Source of the DNA: Anaeromusa acidaminophila DSM 3853
Lineage (GTDB): Bacteria > Bacillota > Negativicutes > Anaeromusales > Anaeromusaceae
Direction of reading: 5' to 3'
NCBI RefSeq assembly: GCF_000374545.1
Contig: NZ_KB894606.1
Coordinates: 1 to 51,096 of the forward strand
Length of the DNA: 51,096 nucleotides
The translations under genes were made by a program, and so were the position numbers. Below are positions 24,413-33,270 of the stretch, in pieces (positions within the stretch are counted from its first letter, which is position 1; each line of letters begins with the position of its first letter). Under the pieces are notes generated by a model. The model worked only from the letters and a program-made list of their open reading frames with translations, did not search any database and was not told the origin of the DNA.

Positions 24413-24611
24413 GGGTTATTTTTTTACTAGCCTTTTTGATACAAAACACAGATAATTAAATGATTAATATTGCAAAAGTGTTTCAAAAGAAAACGACTAG
24501 CTGGAAACGTATTGGAAATTTAGGCTGAGAGTACTTTTGTGGGAGAATTTGACAAAAAACCAGTTTTTAAAAATAAGGAAGAAGATGACAAAAGAGAAAG
24601 GTTGGATGATC

Positions 24612-26552
24612 ATGGAAACCAATTCTAAATACTATATTTCTACCCCCATCTATTATCCGAGCGATCGGTTGCATATAGGTCATGCATATTGCACCACGAT
24701 AGCGGACAGCTTGGCAAGATATCAGCGGCTGGAAGGAAAAGAAGTTTTCTTTCTAACCGGTTCTGATGAACATGGGCAGAAAATCCAGCGTAAGGCCGAG
24801 GAAAAAGGTGTAACGCCTATAGGGTATGTTGATGGCATTGTTGCGTCTTTTCAGCAACTTTGGCGTAAACTGGGAATTTCCAACGATGATTTTATCCGGA
24901 CGACACAGGAACGGCACCATAAAGTAGTGCAGCATATTTTTCAAACCATTTATGAGCAAGGCGATATTTACAAATCGGCTTATGAAGGCTGGTATTGCAC
25001 TCCTTGTGAAACATTCTGGCTGGAGCGGCAATTGCAGGACGGAAAATGTCCGGATTGCGGGCGACCGGTGGAGGTCGTGCAAGAGGAAAGCTATTTTTTC
25101 CGTATGTCCAAATATCAGGACCGTCTTTTAAAACACATTGAAGAGAACCCGGATTTTATTCAACCTGCATCTAGACGCAATGAAATGATTAATTTTATCA
25201 AAAGCGGTCTGGAAGACTTGTGCGTATCTCGGACAACCTTTGACTGGGGTATTCCAGTACCTTTCGACAAAAAGCATGTGGTTTACGTTTGGTTTGACGC
25301 TTTATCTAATTATTTGACCGCAGCGGGTTATCTGGATAATCCAGAGAAATTTGCGAAGTTTTGGCCGGCGGATGTACATTTGGTCGGCAAGGAAATTGTT
25401 CGTTTCCACTCGATTATTTGGCCGATTATACTCATGGCCTTGGATTTGCCCTTGCCGAAAAAGGTCTATGGACATGGCTGGCTGGTGGTGGATGGCGATA
25501 AAATGTCCAAGTCTAAAGGCAATGTTATCGATCCGGTGGCATTGATAGATGAATTTGGCCCTGACGCCATCCGCTATTTCTTGTTGCGGGAAATTGCTCT
25601 TGGTAATGACGGGAATTTTTCGAGAGACGCTCTTATTGGGCGGATTAACGCTGATTTGGCTAATGATTTGGGAAATCTGCTCCATCGCACGCTTAGCATG
25701 ATTGGGCGCTTTCAAGGCGGGAAGATCTTGCAAGGACATACCGAAGAAGCAGTGGATGCGTCTTTGCGCCAGCTGACGGAAAAAACACTGGCCGATTATC
25801 GCACTGCCATGGAAAAAATGGATTTAACCGAAGCTTTGAAATGTGTTTGGATTTTAATTGGCCGCAGCAATAAGTACATTGACGAAACTGCTCCATGGGC
25901 GCTGGCGAAGAATCCGGAGCAGGCGGATCGGTTGGCGGCGGTCTTATATCACTTAGCGGAGACCTTGCGTCAGACGGCGGTCTTAATTGCTCCTTTCCTA
26001 CCGCACACGGCGCCGCGTATTTGGTCGCAACTGGGCTTGACCTGGGACTGGGCTTCTATTCGCATGACGGATATGGCTTGGGGCGGCCTGCCGGAGGGAA
26101 CACAGGTAGCGGCGGCGGAACCATTGTTCCCTCGTATTGAGCTCGAGAAGGAAGAAATTGCGGCTGTAGAAATCCCTGCCAAGGCAAAGCAGGCGGCAGC
26201 GCAGCAGAAGGCGGCTCCTGCTGCGGAGAACGGTGAAATCTCCATTGATGACTTTGGCCGTATGGATCTGCGGGTAGCTAAAGTCATTGCCGCGGAAAAA
26301 GTACCCAAGGCGGACAAATTGCTTAAGCTAACGGTGGATTTGGGAGAGGAAACCCGCACTGTAGTTTCGGGTATCGCCCAGCATTATGAACCGGAAGCGC
26401 TTGTGGGCAAGCAAGTGGTATTGGTGGCTAACCTGAAAGCTGCGAAAATTCGCGGCGTTGAATCAAGAGGCATGGTGTTGGCTGCGTCTTGTGACGGTGC
26501 GCTGCAGGTTGTAGAAGTTCCCGGCATGGCTCCTGGAAGCAAGGTGAAGTAA
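24612..26552 (+). CDS. metG: Methionyl-tRNA synthetase
   Basis: About 646 residues. Class I synthetase: LHIGHAY (HIGH), zinc knuckle CTPCETFW...CPDCGRPV, VWFDALSNYLTA, and KMSKSKGN. After an Ala-rich linker, a C-terminal EMAP/Trbp tRNA-binding domain follows (IDDFGRMDLRVAKVI...VSGIAQHY), giving dimerisation and tRNA affinity as in B. subtilis MetS. Start: several in-frame starts exist (24537, 24585, 24606, 24612); 24612 gives the usual short N-terminus and has GAAAGG ten bases ahead, but 24585 or 24606 cannot be excluded. tatD starts two bases after the stop. Confidence 0.95.
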   Translation: METNSKYYISTPIYYPSDRLHIGHAYCTTIADSLARYQRLEGKEVFFLTGSDEHGQKIQRKAEEKGVTPIGYVDGIVASFQQLWRKLGISNDDFIRTTQERHHKVVQHIFQTIYEQGDIYKSAYEGWYCTPCETFWLERQLQDGKCPDCGRPVEVVQEESYFFRMSKYQDRLLKHIEENPDFIQPASRRNEMINFIKSGLEDLCVSRTTFDWGIPVPFDKKHVVYVWFDALSNYLTAAGYLDNPEKFAKFWPADVHLVGKEIVRFHSIIWPIILMALDLPLPKKVYGHGWLVVDGDKMSKSKGNVIDPVALIDEFGPDAIRYFLLREIALGNDGNFSRDALIGRINADLANDLGNLLHRTLSMIGRFQGGKILQGHTEEAVDASLRQLTEKTLADYRTAMEKMDLTEALKCVWILIGRSNKYIDETAPWALAKNPEQADRLAAVLYHLAETLRQTAVLIAPFLPHTAPRIWSQLGLTWDWASIRMTDMAWGGLPEGTQVAAAEPLFPRIELEKEEIAAVEIPAKAKQAAAQQKAAPAAENGEISIDDFGRMDLRVAKVIAAEKVPKADKLLKLTVDLGEETRTVVSGIAQHYEPEALVGKQVVLVANLKAAKIRGVESRGMVLAASCDGALQVVEVPGMAPGSKVK

Positions 26553-26554
26553 GC

Positions 26555-27319
26555 ATGCTTTTTGACTCTCATGCTCATTTGGATGATGAAGCTTTTGATG
26601 CTGACCGTAATGAAGTAATAGCCAGGTCGCTGGCAAACGGTCTGGTAGGGATGGTGAACCCCGGCGCCTGTATGAAAAGCTCTGCTGCCGCATTGGCGTT
26701 GGCGGAAGAACATGCGGCGATTTATGCAGCCGTCGGTATTCATCCGCATGACGCCGATTCGGCGGATGAGGGGGCTTACGAACAGTTGAGTCGTTGGTCG
26801 CGGCATCCTAAAGTTGTCGCGATTGGCGAGATTGGGTTGGATTATCATTATGATTTTTCGCCGCGTTCTGTGCAGCAGAAGGTATTTGTCAAACAACTGG
26901 AATTGGCTAAAGAGTGTGGTTTGCCGGTGATTCTTCATGACAGGGAGGCGCATGGCGATATTTTGCGTTTGGTCAAAGAAGCGGGCCGAGGCGTGCGCGG
27001 CGTTTTCCACTGCTTTTCAGGCAGCCTGGAGATGGCGAGGGAAGTGGTGAAGCTGGGCTTTTATCTTTCTGTAGGAGGAACGCTGACTTTTAAGAACGCA
27101 GCCAAACTTCCGGAGATTGTAAAAGAAGTTCCTTTTGAGCGATTATTGCTCGAAACAGACAGTCCCTATTTGACGCCGACTCCGTATCGCGGGCGGCGCA
27201 ATGAGCCGTTGCATGTACGGCTAGTAGCGGAGAAAGTGGCGGAACTGCGCGGCTTGAGCGTGGAAGAAGTGGCTGAACAGACAACGGCCAATACGTATCG
27301 GTGCTTTGGTATTGCTTAG
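26555..27319 (+). CDS. tatD: TatD-family metal-dependent hydrolase / DNase
   Basis: 254 residues, TIM-barrel amidohydrolase. Metal ligands: HAHLDD at residues 5-10, GEIGLDYHYD, HDREAHGD, VFHCFSG and LETDSPYLTP. Family members are 3'-5' DNases with roles in DNA repair and peroxide tolerance. Immediately downstream of metG, as yabD follows metS in B. subtilis, so co-transcribed. Followed by a terminator. Confidence 0.95.
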   Translation: MLFDSHAHLDDEAFDADRNEVIARSLANGLVGMVNPGACMKSSAAALALAEEHAAIYAAVGIHPHDADSADEGAYEQLSRWSRHPKVVAIGEIGLDYHYDFSPRSVQQKVFVKQLELAKECGLPVILHDREAHGDILRLVKEAGRGVRGVFHCFSGSLEMAREVVKLGFYLSVGGTLTFKNAAKLPEIVKEVPFERLLLETDSPYLTPTPYRGRRNEPLHVRLVAEKVAELRGLSVEEVAEQTTANTYRCFGIA

Positions 27320-27336
27320 TAATCGCTTTAGGATTG

Positions 27337-27372
27337 AAAAAGAGGACGCGCCTTAGGGTGTGTCCTCTTTTT
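27337..27372 (+). terminator. Terminator of metG-tatD
   Basis: AAAAAGAGGAC-G-C..CC-TTAGG-G..G-GTCCTCTTTTT, a long stem with U-tract in its 3' arm. Confidence 0.88.
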
Positions 27373-27465
27373 GTCAGTATAATGCAACTTTTTTCAACGC
27401 TCTTGACGATGACCTTCTAGGTAAGAGAGAATGTGAGTGGAAGATAATTCGCAGGAGGTATTCTT

Positions 27466-28068
27466 ATGACGATGCTGGAACAGGTTCTGGCGGCTAATGA
27501 AAAGTTTATACATAGCTTGCCGCAGGCGTATTGCGAGTGTCATACCAATGAAGAAGGCTGTCCTTGTGGTGCAGGAGAGGTCAGTAAATATCCGAATCGG
27601 CAATTGGCGATTTTTACTTGCATGGATACGCGGCTGGTGGATTTTTTAGAGCCCGCTTTAGGTATCGAACGAGGTCAGGCTAAGGTGATTAAAACCGCTG
27701 GTAATACAGTGACAGGGCCTTTTGGGGCCGTTGTGCGCAGTTTGCTGATTGCCATTTATGAACTGGGTGTGCAGGAAATCATGGTGATTGGTCATGAGGA
27801 CTGTGGCATGGCGCATAGTACGTCACAAGACCTAAAGACCAAGATGATTGCCAGAGGAGTGCATCCGAGTGCGATTAAGATGATTGAAGGCGATTTGGAA
27901 CATTGGGTGGATCAGTTTCATAATCCGGTGGAGAATGTAAAGCAGACGGTTGCTGCGATTCGCAGCAATCCGTTAGTGCCGGTGGATGTGCCAATTCACG
28001 GGTTGCTCTTTGATCCAAAGACCGGCAAGGTAAACGTTCTAGTAGACGGTTATGAGGATATAAATTAA
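27466..28068 (+). CDS. Beta-class carbonic anhydrase
   Basis: 200 residues. Interconverts CO2 and bicarbonate. Zinc ligands Cys52 (in CMDTR), His110 and Cys113 (GHEDCG) are present, as is the Asp54-Arg56 dyad. Residues 23-34 add a cysteine cluster (CECH...CPC) ahead of the domain, which I do not recall as a standard family element. The start has AGGAGG. Single gene, convergent with speD, sharing a terminator hairpin. Confidence 0.92.
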   Translation: MTMLEQVLAANEKFIHSLPQAYCECHTNEEGCPCGAGEVSKYPNRQLAIFTCMDTRLVDFLEPALGIERGQAKVIKTAGNTVTGPFGAVVRSLLIAIYELGVQEIMVIGHEDCGMAHSTSQDLKTKMIARGVHPSAIKMIEGDLEHWVDQFHNPVENVKQTVAAIRSNPLVPVDVPIHGLLFDPKTGKVNVLVDGYEDIN

Positions 28069-28076
28069 TAAGAAAA

Positions 28077-28102
28077 AAGCGCCTCTGGCGAGGCGCTTGG
28101 CA
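28077..28102. terminator. Shared terminator, carbonic anhydrase and speD
   Basis: AAGCGCCTC-TGGC-GAGGCGCTT (28077-28098). On the reverse strand a TTTTTTCTT tract follows, so it chiefly ends speD; it can also act forward. Confidence 0.85.
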
Positions 28103-28111
28103 GTTTAAACG

Positions 28112-28567
28112 TTACTTTTTCGAACGGCTGAGAAACTTGATGAATTTCGTGCTGGTGTCTTTGACTCGACGCAACGGATTGCCTAACGTGCGAGTCTTCG
28201 GTTTCATATCGCTCACAGAGCCGAAGTCGCCGCGGCGGATATTAGTGGTCTTGAGTTTGGTCGGCTTAAAATGCCGGCGTAATGTTTGTAGCGCTTTAGT
28301 CGGCAAGGCTGCTTCACTGAAAGTGAAAATATCAACAGCCGCATAGCCTAAGTGCGGATAAGTATGTACGCTGATATGGCTTTCCGTCAAAAGCGCAATG
28401 GCTGCGACTCCTTGAGGCGTCAGGGGGTGATCGGTGTATTGGAGAAGTGTTAATTGGCCTTCGGCAATAGCGGCTAAAACGGCTTGCTTGATATAGTCCC
28501 GATCATCAAGCAGCTCAAATCTGCAGCCATACATATCGGCTGTGATGTGCTTACCGATAACAGTCAT
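28112..28567 (-). CDS. speD: SpeD-like S-adenosylmethionine decarboxylase proenzyme, catalytic Cys replaced
   Basis: 151 residues. The self-cleavage site is intact: LLTESHISVHTYP, with Ser63 expected to become the pyruvoyl group and His68 conserved, followed by GYAAVDIFTF. At the position of the general-acid cysteine of class 1b enzymes (Cys83, in FTC), this protein has Phe83 (FTF). It also carries a C-terminal extension of about 25 residues rich in Lys/Arg (NPLRRVKDTSTKFIKFLSRS). Canonical bacterial SpeD is about 125 residues. It should still process, but AdoMet decarboxylation is doubtful; pyruvoyl decarboxylation of another substrate is possible. No speE lies in this window. A strong promoter (28682-28710) precedes it. 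Confidence 0.85.
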   Translation of the reverse strand: MTVIGKHITADMYGCRFELLDDRDYIKQAVLAAIAEGQLTLLQYTDHPLTPQGVAAIALLTESHISVHTYPHLGYAAVDIFTFSEAALPTKALQTLRRHFKPTKLKTTNIRRGDFGSVSDMKPKTRTLGNPLRRVKDTSTKFIKFLSRSKK

Positions 28568-28681
28568 TCGAGTTCACTCACTTTCCCTTTGCAACGTTTG
28601 GCATTGCCACTGTAAAAATAAGACCTGGTGAAAAGATATTCGAGTAAAAAAGCTCTAGCATGTACCTATGCATGATTTTTC

Positions 28682-28710
28682 ATTATAGAGACGATATATA
28701 CGGTTGTAAA
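28682..28710 (-). promoter_or_regulatory. Sigma-A promoter for speD
   Basis: Reverse strand TTTACA (28710-28705), 17 bases, TATAAT (28687-28682). Leader of about 108 bases. Confidence 0.7.
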
Positions 28711-28849
28711 GCTTTTTTCCAAGGGTGAATAAATTTTTAACATGTTTGTTGATTTGCTGCTTCGTATGCAGGAATTTTGCATTCAATCGTGAAATTGAAG
28801 AAAGAAAATATTAAAATAATGGTTCCATGAGCCAAAGGAGAGTCTGAAG

Positions 28850-29788
28850 ATGACAACAAGATTGACGCAACTATTAGGTATCCAATACCCGATTTTACAA
28901 GGCGGTATGGCTTGGGTTTCGGAAGCTCGTTTGGCGGCTGCCGTTTCGGAAGCCGGCGGAGCGGGAATTATTGCTTCAGGGGGGCGTTCAGCAGAGTGGC
29001 TGGAAGAGCAAATTCACGAAGCTAGACGCTTGACCAATAAGCCTTTCGGCGTAAATGTGCAGCTTATGGCTGCCAATAAAGACGAATTGGTAGATGTTAT
29101 CTGCCGGGAAAAAGTGGCTTTTGTGACTCTGGGCGCCGGTAATCCGGTACCTTTCTTTGAACGCCTGAAAGAAGCTGGCGTGAAGAAAATTCCTGTAGTG
29201 CCAAATGTAAAACTGGCTAAACGCGTGGAAGCGGCTGGCGCTGACGCGATTGTTGTAGAAGGAATGGAAGCTGGCGGTCACATTGGCGTGCTCACGACGA
29301 TGGCGTTAATGACGCAGGTTATCCCTGAGGTTTCTTTGCCGGTAATCGTAGCCGGCGGCTTTGCCGACGGGCGGGGTCTGGCTGCGGCGTTGGTGATGGG
29401 AGCTGCAGGCGTGCAAATTGGCACTCGTTTTATGCTGGCGGAAGAATGCGCCGTCCATCCGAATTTCAAACAGCGTTTGATTGAAGCGGCTGACACGGAT
29501 TCCGTGGTGACGGGCCAAACGATTGGCCATGCAGTGCGCGGCGTTCGTAATCAGTTTACAGATCTGTTTATTTCCATGGAATATAAACATCATCCGAAGG
29601 AAGAACTGGAAAAAATGGCTACAGGCACCAATCGCAAAGCGGCGGTAGACGGCGATGTAGAGCAAGGCATGGTCCAAGCTGGCCAGAGCTTGCTTCCTCT
29701 GAAACGGGTTCAGCCTGCAGCGGAAATCATCAGTGAAATTATGGAAGGCGCTCGTGAGGCTCTACACCGTGCGCCGACGCTATTGTAA
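28850..29788 (+). CDS. fabK: FabK-like flavin-dependent enoyl-ACP reductase / nitronate monooxygenase family
   Basis: 312 residues, FMN-binding TIM barrel. ILQGGMAWVSEARLAAAVSEAGG, FGVNVQLM, VVEGMEAGGHIG, VIVAGGFADGRGLAAALVMGA and GVQIGTRFM are hallmarks of FabK, which reduces the last double bond in fatty acid elongation. Close relatives are nitronate monooxygenases; no fatty acid genes adjoin, so FabK is likely but not proven. AAAGGAGAG precedes the ATG. No clear terminator separates it from the flavodiiron gene. Confidence 0.83.
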   Translation: MTTRLTQLLGIQYPILQGGMAWVSEARLAAAVSEAGGAGIIASGGRSAEWLEEQIHEARRLTNKPFGVNVQLMAANKDELVDVICREKVAFVTLGAGNPVPFFERLKEAGVKKIPVVPNVKLAKRVEAAGADAIVVEGMEAGGHIGVLTTMALMTQVIPEVSLPVIVAGGFADGRGLAAALVMGAAGVQIGTRFMLAEECAVHPNFKQRLIEAADTDSVVTGQTIGHAVRGVRNQFTDLFISMEYKHHPKEELEKMATGTNRKAAVDGDVEQGMVQAGQSLLPLKRVQPAAEIISEIMEGAREALHRAPTLL

Positions 29789-29832
29789 GATAGAGAGAAA
29801 GATTGCTGTTGGGATACAAGGAGGAGAAGGGA

Positions 29833-31029
29833 ATGCTGAATCAAATTGAAATTGCTCGCGGCGTGTATTATGTTGGCGCTGTAGATTGGAATTTACGGGA
29901 TTTTCACGGTTATAATACACCTCGGGGGGTTACGTATAACGCCTATTTAGTGGTTGATGAGAAGATTTGCCTGATTGACAATGTCAAGGCTCCCTATACG
30001 GAGGAGTTGCTAGAACGCATCAGTCAGATCGTTGATCCTTCTAAAATTGACTATGTAATTACCAATCATGTGGAGCCGGACCATTCTGGTTCTTTGCCCA
30101 AGTTGATGGAACGGGCGCCCCAAGCCAAGGTCGTTTTAACCAATCAAGGCAAGGATGAAGTCATAAAGTACTACGGCAAGGAATACGATTTTATGACGGT
30201 TAAGCAAGGAGATGTGCTGGATATTGGCCGCAATAAGCTCCACTTCGTCCCGTTGCCGATGCTGCATTGGCCGGATTCAATGGCGACCTTTATGGAAGGG
30301 GAAAACATTCTCTTCTCGAATGATGCTTTTGGGCAGCATGTTTGTACGAGCAAACGTTTTGACGACGAAAATGAACTGCCGGTGGCTATGTATGAGGCGG
30401 CTAAATACTACGCTAACATTCTAATGCCTTTCGGCAAATTGGTTGTGCGCGCTTTGGACAAAGTGAGCAGCTTGCCTTTAAACATGATTGCTCCTAGTCA
30501 TGGCTTGATATGGCGCAGCCATATTCAAGAAATTTTGGCGGCGTATAAACGTTGGGGCAGCGGGCAAAATCGTGATCGCGTTGTAATTGTATATGACACG
30601 ATGTGGGGCAGTACGGAGCAAATGGCTCGGCGTATTTTGGACGGTGTAGCTTCGGCTGGAGTAGACGTGCGTTTGATGCGTATTTCTACTACGGAATTAA
30701 GCGATGTTGCCTTGGCGGTCTTAGAAGCAGGAGGGGTTATTTTAGGTTCCTCGGCAATCAATAGCGGCCCCTTGGCGACGATGGCAGCAACGGTATCGTA
30801 TCTGCAAGGGCTAAAGGCGCAAAATAAACTTGGCGGTGCGTTCGGAGCTTATGGCTGGAACGGCGGCGCTCAGGAAAAACTGGAGGCAGGTTTAGCCGCC
30901 AGCGGCATTAACGCCCCGCTGCCGAGTCTCTTCTTGAAATGGACTGCTGATAAAGCAGAGTTGCAGCAGTGTTTTGAGTTTGGAAAACAGTTTGGCGAAA
31001 AAGTGAAAGAAGCAAACCGCAAAGACTGA
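29833..31029 (+). CDS. fprA: Flavodiiron protein (A-type flavoprotein, O2/NO reductase)
   Basis: 398 residues. The N-terminal metallo-beta-lactamase-like domain holds the di-iron ligands: HVEPDHSGSL (H-x-E-x-D-H), the His in LHWPDSMATF, the Asp in FSNDAFGQH and the His in PSHGLIWR. The C-terminal flavodoxin domain begins at VIVYDTMWGSTEQMA, with GAYGWNGGAQEK later. Reduces O2 to water, or NO to N2O, protecting anaerobes. The start is ATG with AAGGAGGAG; a TTG at 29803 is unlikely. The electron donor, usually rubredoxin, is not adjacent. Confidence 0.95.
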   Translation: MLNQIEIARGVYYVGAVDWNLRDFHGYNTPRGVTYNAYLVVDEKICLIDNVKAPYTEELLERISQIVDPSKIDYVITNHVEPDHSGSLPKLMERAPQAKVVLTNQGKDEVIKYYGKEYDFMTVKQGDVLDIGRNKLHFVPLPMLHWPDSMATFMEGENILFSNDAFGQHVCTSKRFDDENELPVAMYEAAKYYANILMPFGKLVVRALDKVSSLPLNMIAPSHGLIWRSHIQEILAAYKRWGSGQNRDRVVIVYDTMWGSTEQMARRILDGVASAGVDVRLMRISTTELSDVALAVLEAGGVILGSSAINSGPLATMAATVSYLQGLKAQNKLGGAFGAYGWNGGAQEKLEAGLAASGINAPLPSLFLKWTADKAELQQCFEFGKQFGEKVKEANRKD

Positions 31030-31033
31030 ACGT

Positions 31034-31060
31034 AAAGGAGGGCGAAAGCCCTCCTTTTTA
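31034..31060 (+). terminator. Terminator after the flavodiiron gene
   Basis: AAAGGAGGGC-GAAA-GCCCTCCTTT followed by TTATTATTT. Perfect 10-base stem. Confidence 0.92.
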
Positions 31061-31082
31061 TTATTTGTAACGTAAAAATTAC

Positions 31083-31120
31083 TTGCACAAAGTCAAAAAG
31101 TCAAATAAAATAAAGTCAAA
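31083..31120 (+). promoter_or_regulatory. CtsR-regulated promoter with three heptad half-sites
   Basis: TTGCAC (31083-31088), 17 bases, TAAAAT (31106-31111). CtsR heptads AGTCAAA occur at 31091-31097, 31099-31105 (both in the spacer) and 31114-31120 (at the transcript start). The usual CtsR operator is two AGTCAAA heptads three bases apart; here the gaps are one and eight bases. Placement implies repression of the ctsR operon by its own product. Confidence 0.8.
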
Positions 31121-31179
31121 AGATGAAACAGTACTTTGTTAAAGAAGTGTATGCTTTGCGGAAAAGGAGGTGCGGCGGC

Positions 31180-31635
31180 ATGGGGAATTTGGCAGATGCT
31201 ATTGAGCGTTTTATTTTACGCAAACTGGCAGCGGGAAGCGGCGGCATTATTGTCGTGCGGCGTAGTGAAATAGCCGAAGAAATTGCCTGCGCTCCTTCGC
31301 AGGTCACGTATGTATTGGGCACTCGCTTTACCATGGAACGAGGCTTTATTGTTGAATCTCGCCGCGGCTCCGGGGGCTTTGTGCGTATTGCTAAATTAGC
31401 GCTGCCGGTGCTGGCGGAATTGCCGGCGCCGCCGGAAGAAGCTTGGTCTCAGGAAGAAGTACAGTGGCGTATTCGGCAATGGGAGCAGCATCAGCTTTTG
31501 AGTGAGCGAGAAGCGGCCATTGTGCGCTACTTTATGATGCAATTTGCCGAACGGATAGAGGATGAAGAGCGAGGTCGCTTGTTGCGGGATGTGCTGCAGC
31601 GTTTGGCGGACTTGCCTCGCGAGGAGGGAATGTAA
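31180..31635 (+). CDS. ctsR: CtsR, heat-shock repressor of clp genes
   Basis: 151 residues. An N-terminal winged helix-turn-helix (RRSEIAEEIACAPSQVTYVL, TRFTMERGFIVESRRGSGGFVRI) contains the glycine-rich wing that senses temperature in other Bacillota. The C-terminal helical part (SEREAAIVRYFM) is the McsB/ClpC interaction side. An in-frame ATG at 31123 exists, but ATG at 31180 follows AAAAGGAGG and matches the family N-terminus (MGNLADAIERF). First gene of ctsR-mcsA-mcsB-clpC; stop and mcsA start overlap (TAATG). Confidence 0.96.
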   Translation: MGNLADAIERFILRKLAAGSGGIIVVRRSEIAEEIACAPSQVTYVLGTRFTMERGFIVESRRGSGGFVRIAKLALPVLAELPAPPEEAWSQEEVQWRIRQWEQHQLLSEREAAIVRYFMMQFAERIEDEERGRLLRDVLQRLADLPREEGM

Positions 31636-32144
31636 TGTTGTGCGAGAATTGCGGCAAACGACCGGCAACGATTCGCATTGTGCAAATGATGGGCTCCGAA
31701 AAAGAAGAGCATCATTTTTGTGAAGTTTGCGCTCAGGGACAGTCGGCGCTTTCGGTTTTGGCTTTAAACGATCCGGCAGGTGCGGAGGACTTTCTGAAGC
31801 TGCTCTTGGCGGCGTCGCAACCGGAGGAAGTGCAGGAAGAAACGGTGCGCTGTCTTGAGTGCGGTTTGACGTATGAGGAATTTAGTCACAAAGGGACCTT
31901 TGGCTGTAGCGGCTGTTTTGACGCTTTTGAGGAAAAAATAGGGCCAATGGTGCGACGTATTCACGGTACGGCGCAGCATAACGGCAAAGTGCCAAGGCAT
32001 ACAGGGGCTGCTTTGCAAATGCGGCGTCACATTCAAGGGCTGAGGCAGCAATTGGAACAACATGTTCGGCAAGAAGAATATGAAGAAGCGGCTCGCTTGC
32101 GAGATGAAATTCGCAGTCTTGAAATGCAGAGCCAGCGTGGATAA
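31635..32144 (+). CDS. mcsA: McsA, activator of arginine kinase McsB
   Basis: 169 residues. Four CxxC-type pairs: CENC at the N-terminus, CEVC near residue 30, CLEC near 74 and CSGC near 95, the zinc ligands of McsA. A C-terminal UVR motif (LEQHVRQEEYEEAARLRDEI) follows. McsA activates McsB and helps stabilise the adaptor complex with ClpC. It sits in the fixed order ctsR-mcsA-mcsB-clpC. Confidence 0.95.
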   Translation: MLCENCGKRPATIRIVQMMGSEKEEHHFCEVCAQGQSALSVLALNDPAGAEDFLKLLLAASQPEEVQEETVRCLECGLTYEEFSHKGTFGCSGCFDAFEEKIGPMVRRIHGTAQHNGKVPRHTGAALQMRRHIQGLRQQLEQHVRQEEYEEAARLRDEIRSLEMQSQRG

Positions 32145-32157
32145 GGTGGTGCAAGGC

Positions 32158-33237
32158 ATGAATTGGCAAGAGTTATTGCGCAGTCCTCGCAGCGCCTGGG
32201 GAACGCTTGCAGGGCCGGAGGGAGATATCGCTTTATCAAGCAGGGTGCGTCTGGCGAGGAATTTTCAACGATTTGCGTTTCCTACTCGCGCCGACGAGGC
32301 GACATTGCAGCTGGTGCTACAGGTAGTAAAAGAAGCGCTGCCGCAGCTTAATCAGGCGGACGAGGCGGCATACGTATTTGTGCCGTTGGAAAACTTGTCG
32401 AAGCTGGAACGGAAAATTTTAGTAGAGAAGCATCTGGCAAGTCCCGATTTCGCCCAGTGTGCTGAAGGGCGAGCCTTGGTGGTAGGACGGGAAGGCGCCG
32501 TTAGTATTATGGTCAACGAAGAAGATCATTTGCGTATTCAAGCGGTAGCGCCAGGGCTGGATTTGGAACAGTGCCTAGTTCAGGCTAATGAGGTAGATGA
32601 TCTGCTGGAAAGCCGCGAAGAGGTTGCTTTTCGTGAAGATCTAGGCTACTTGGCCTCTTGCCCGACCAATTTGGGAACCGGCTTGCGCGCTTCCGTGATG
32701 CTGCATCTGCCGGCTCTGGTGATGACAAAACAGGCCAGCCGGGTAATTTCGGCGGCTACGCAGTTGGGACTGGCAGTGCGAGGTCTTTACGGCGAAGGAA
32801 CCGAAGCGGCTGGAAATTTATTTCAAGTTTCCAATCAACTGACGCTGGGGCCGAAAGAAGAAGAAATTATCGCTAATTTGAACGGCGTGGTGCAGCACAT
32901 GGTGCATCACGAGCGTCAGGCTCGGTTGCGATTGTTGGAACAGGCGGAAGAGTCCTTGGCTGATCGCGTTTGGAGGGCCTACGGAGTAATGTGTCATGCG
33001 CGCAGTATGAAAGGCGAAGAAGCGCTGCGCTTGCTCAGTGATGTATCGCTAGGCGTAGATCTGGGCATCGTAACAGGGGTGGAAAAATCAGTGCTGCACA
33101 GTTTGCTAGTAAAGACTCGGCCTGGATTCCTTCATTCTTTAACAGGAAAGGAAACGATGACGGCGCAGGAACGAGCGGCGCTGCGGGCGGAAGTGATTCG
33201 GCATACGCTGGCGCAGGAACCAGAAAACGGGCAATAG
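32158..33237 (+). CDS. mcsB: Protein arginine kinase
   Basis: 359 residues, phosphagen kinase fold without the N-terminal guanidino domain. Seen: ISSRVRLARNFQRFAFP-like ATP-binding segment (LSSRVRLARN), NEEDHLRIQ, ASVMLHLPAL and RGLYGEGTEA. It phosphorylates arginines in CtsR and misfolded proteins, tagging them for ClpCP. ATG at 32158 has AAGGTGG eight bases ahead; a much longer in-frame extension overlapping mcsA lacks support. Confidence 0.95.
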   Translation: MNWQELLRSPRSAWGTLAGPEGDIALSSRVRLARNFQRFAFPTRADEATLQLVLQVVKEALPQLNQADEAAYVFVPLENLSKLERKILVEKHLASPDFAQCAEGRALVVGREGAVSIMVNEEDHLRIQAVAPGLDLEQCLVQANEVDDLLESREEVAFREDLGYLASCPTNLGTGLRASVMLHLPALVMTKQASRVISAATQLGLAVRGLYGEGTEAAGNLFQVSNQLTLGPKEEEIIANLNGVVQHMVHHERQARLRLLEQAEESLADRVWRAYGVMCHARSMKGEEALRLLSDVSLGVDLGIVTGVEKSVLHSLLVKTRPGFLHSLTGKETMTAQERAALRAEVIRHTLAQEPENGQ

Positions 33238-33270
33238 AAACGAATTTTATTTTTAAAGGAGGTCGTTACA

